A DNA stretch of 64,000 nt from the NCBI GenBank assembly GCA_036365455.1, contig JAWQUS010000026.1, positions 13,162,001 to 13,226,000 of the forward strand. Direction: 5' to 3'. The stretch's first letter is position 1, and each line of letters starts with the position of its first letter. Under the pieces are notes generated by a model. That model made no database searches and was not told the origin of the DNA. It was given only the letters and a program-made list of their open reading frames with translations. The position numbers and the translations under genes were made by a program. The stretch is from Macrosoma leucophasiata. Its lineage: Eukaryota > Arthropoda > Insecta > Lepidoptera > Hedylidae. Positions 63,978-64,000 of the stretch are shown here, piece after piece.

Positions 63978-64000
63978 ATGTACGGCCCTGTAATTTCCGG
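63978..64000 (+). repeat. LINE-B piece at window edge
   Basis: ATGTACGGCCCTGTAATTTC is an internal family segment; the copy continues outside. Confidence 0.6.

Overview
The window looks like non-coding, repeat-dense DNA from a moth or butterfly (Lepidoptera). Evidence: AT-rich unique sequence without long host ORFs; dozens of 5'-truncated copies of a LINE 3' end whose layout (CTGGTGGTAGAGCTC at one end, a TTAACATCAATGTGAACTGC block, then poly-A) I remember from the silkworm element BMC1; Helitron-like elements starting TC and ending CTAG with a GCGGGCGAAGCCGC hairpin and (GTCT)n tracts; and tRNA-headed SINEs. Family names come from memory and were not checked by search. I find no convincing complete host gene.

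The only coding element with most of its parts is a 5,031-bp Ty3/gypsy-type LTR retrotransposon on the minus strand (52757-57787). It has 359-bp LTRs differing at one visible base, a TGTA target duplication, an intact gag, a -1 slippery heptamer at the gag stop, and a pol with protease, RT, RNase H and integrase that carries one single-base frameshift in RNase H. No env is present. The sequence abutting the 5' LTR is not a tRNA-type primer site. It is a perfect 10-nt complement of a segment inside the LTR that begins at an initiator-like TCATTG, which suggests Tf1-like self-priming.

Layout. 0-3 kb: SINE pieces, including an inverted pair, two Helitron-like copies, a GC-rich block and a third SINE family. 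3-4 kb: a local 155-bp duplication. 4.8-6.1 kb: LINE 3' ends, one split by a hAT-like element with 14-bp terminal repeats. 7.7-18.4 kb: Helitron-like copies, C-terminal fragments of two non-LTR retrotransposons, several SINEs, a hAT-type MITE and an inverted-repeat element. 19.1 kb: minisatellite. 20.6-22.8 kb: an approximately 100-bp satellite with 10 regular 101-bp units, a conserved CCGCCATCTTGGAT box and an inverted segment. 23.6-33.1 kb: SINEs, LINE ends, palindromes and a nested LINE/MITE cluster. 33-46 kb: LINE ends, Tc1-like and Helitron-like elements, and a 360-bp dispersed duplication. 47-48.2 kb: a Harbinger-like MITE holding a LINE RT fragment. 50.4-50.9 kb: an RTE tail split by a hAT MITE. 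52.7-57.8 kb: the LTR element, inserted in the TACA-repeat tail of an older LINE copy. 58-64 kb: LINE ends, a 624-bp Harbinger-like MITE, a full-length SINE with an 11-bp target duplication, and a CpG-richer stretch near 63 kb that could be a promoter.

Nothing suggests genes working together as a pathway. The functional logic is mobile elements: autonomous families (RTE-like, BMC1-like, another non-LTR family, gypsy) left dead fragments, and non-autonomous partners (SINEs, MITEs, Helitron-like elements) use machinery encoded elsewhere. The satellite and the self-priming LTR element are the observations most worth testing.
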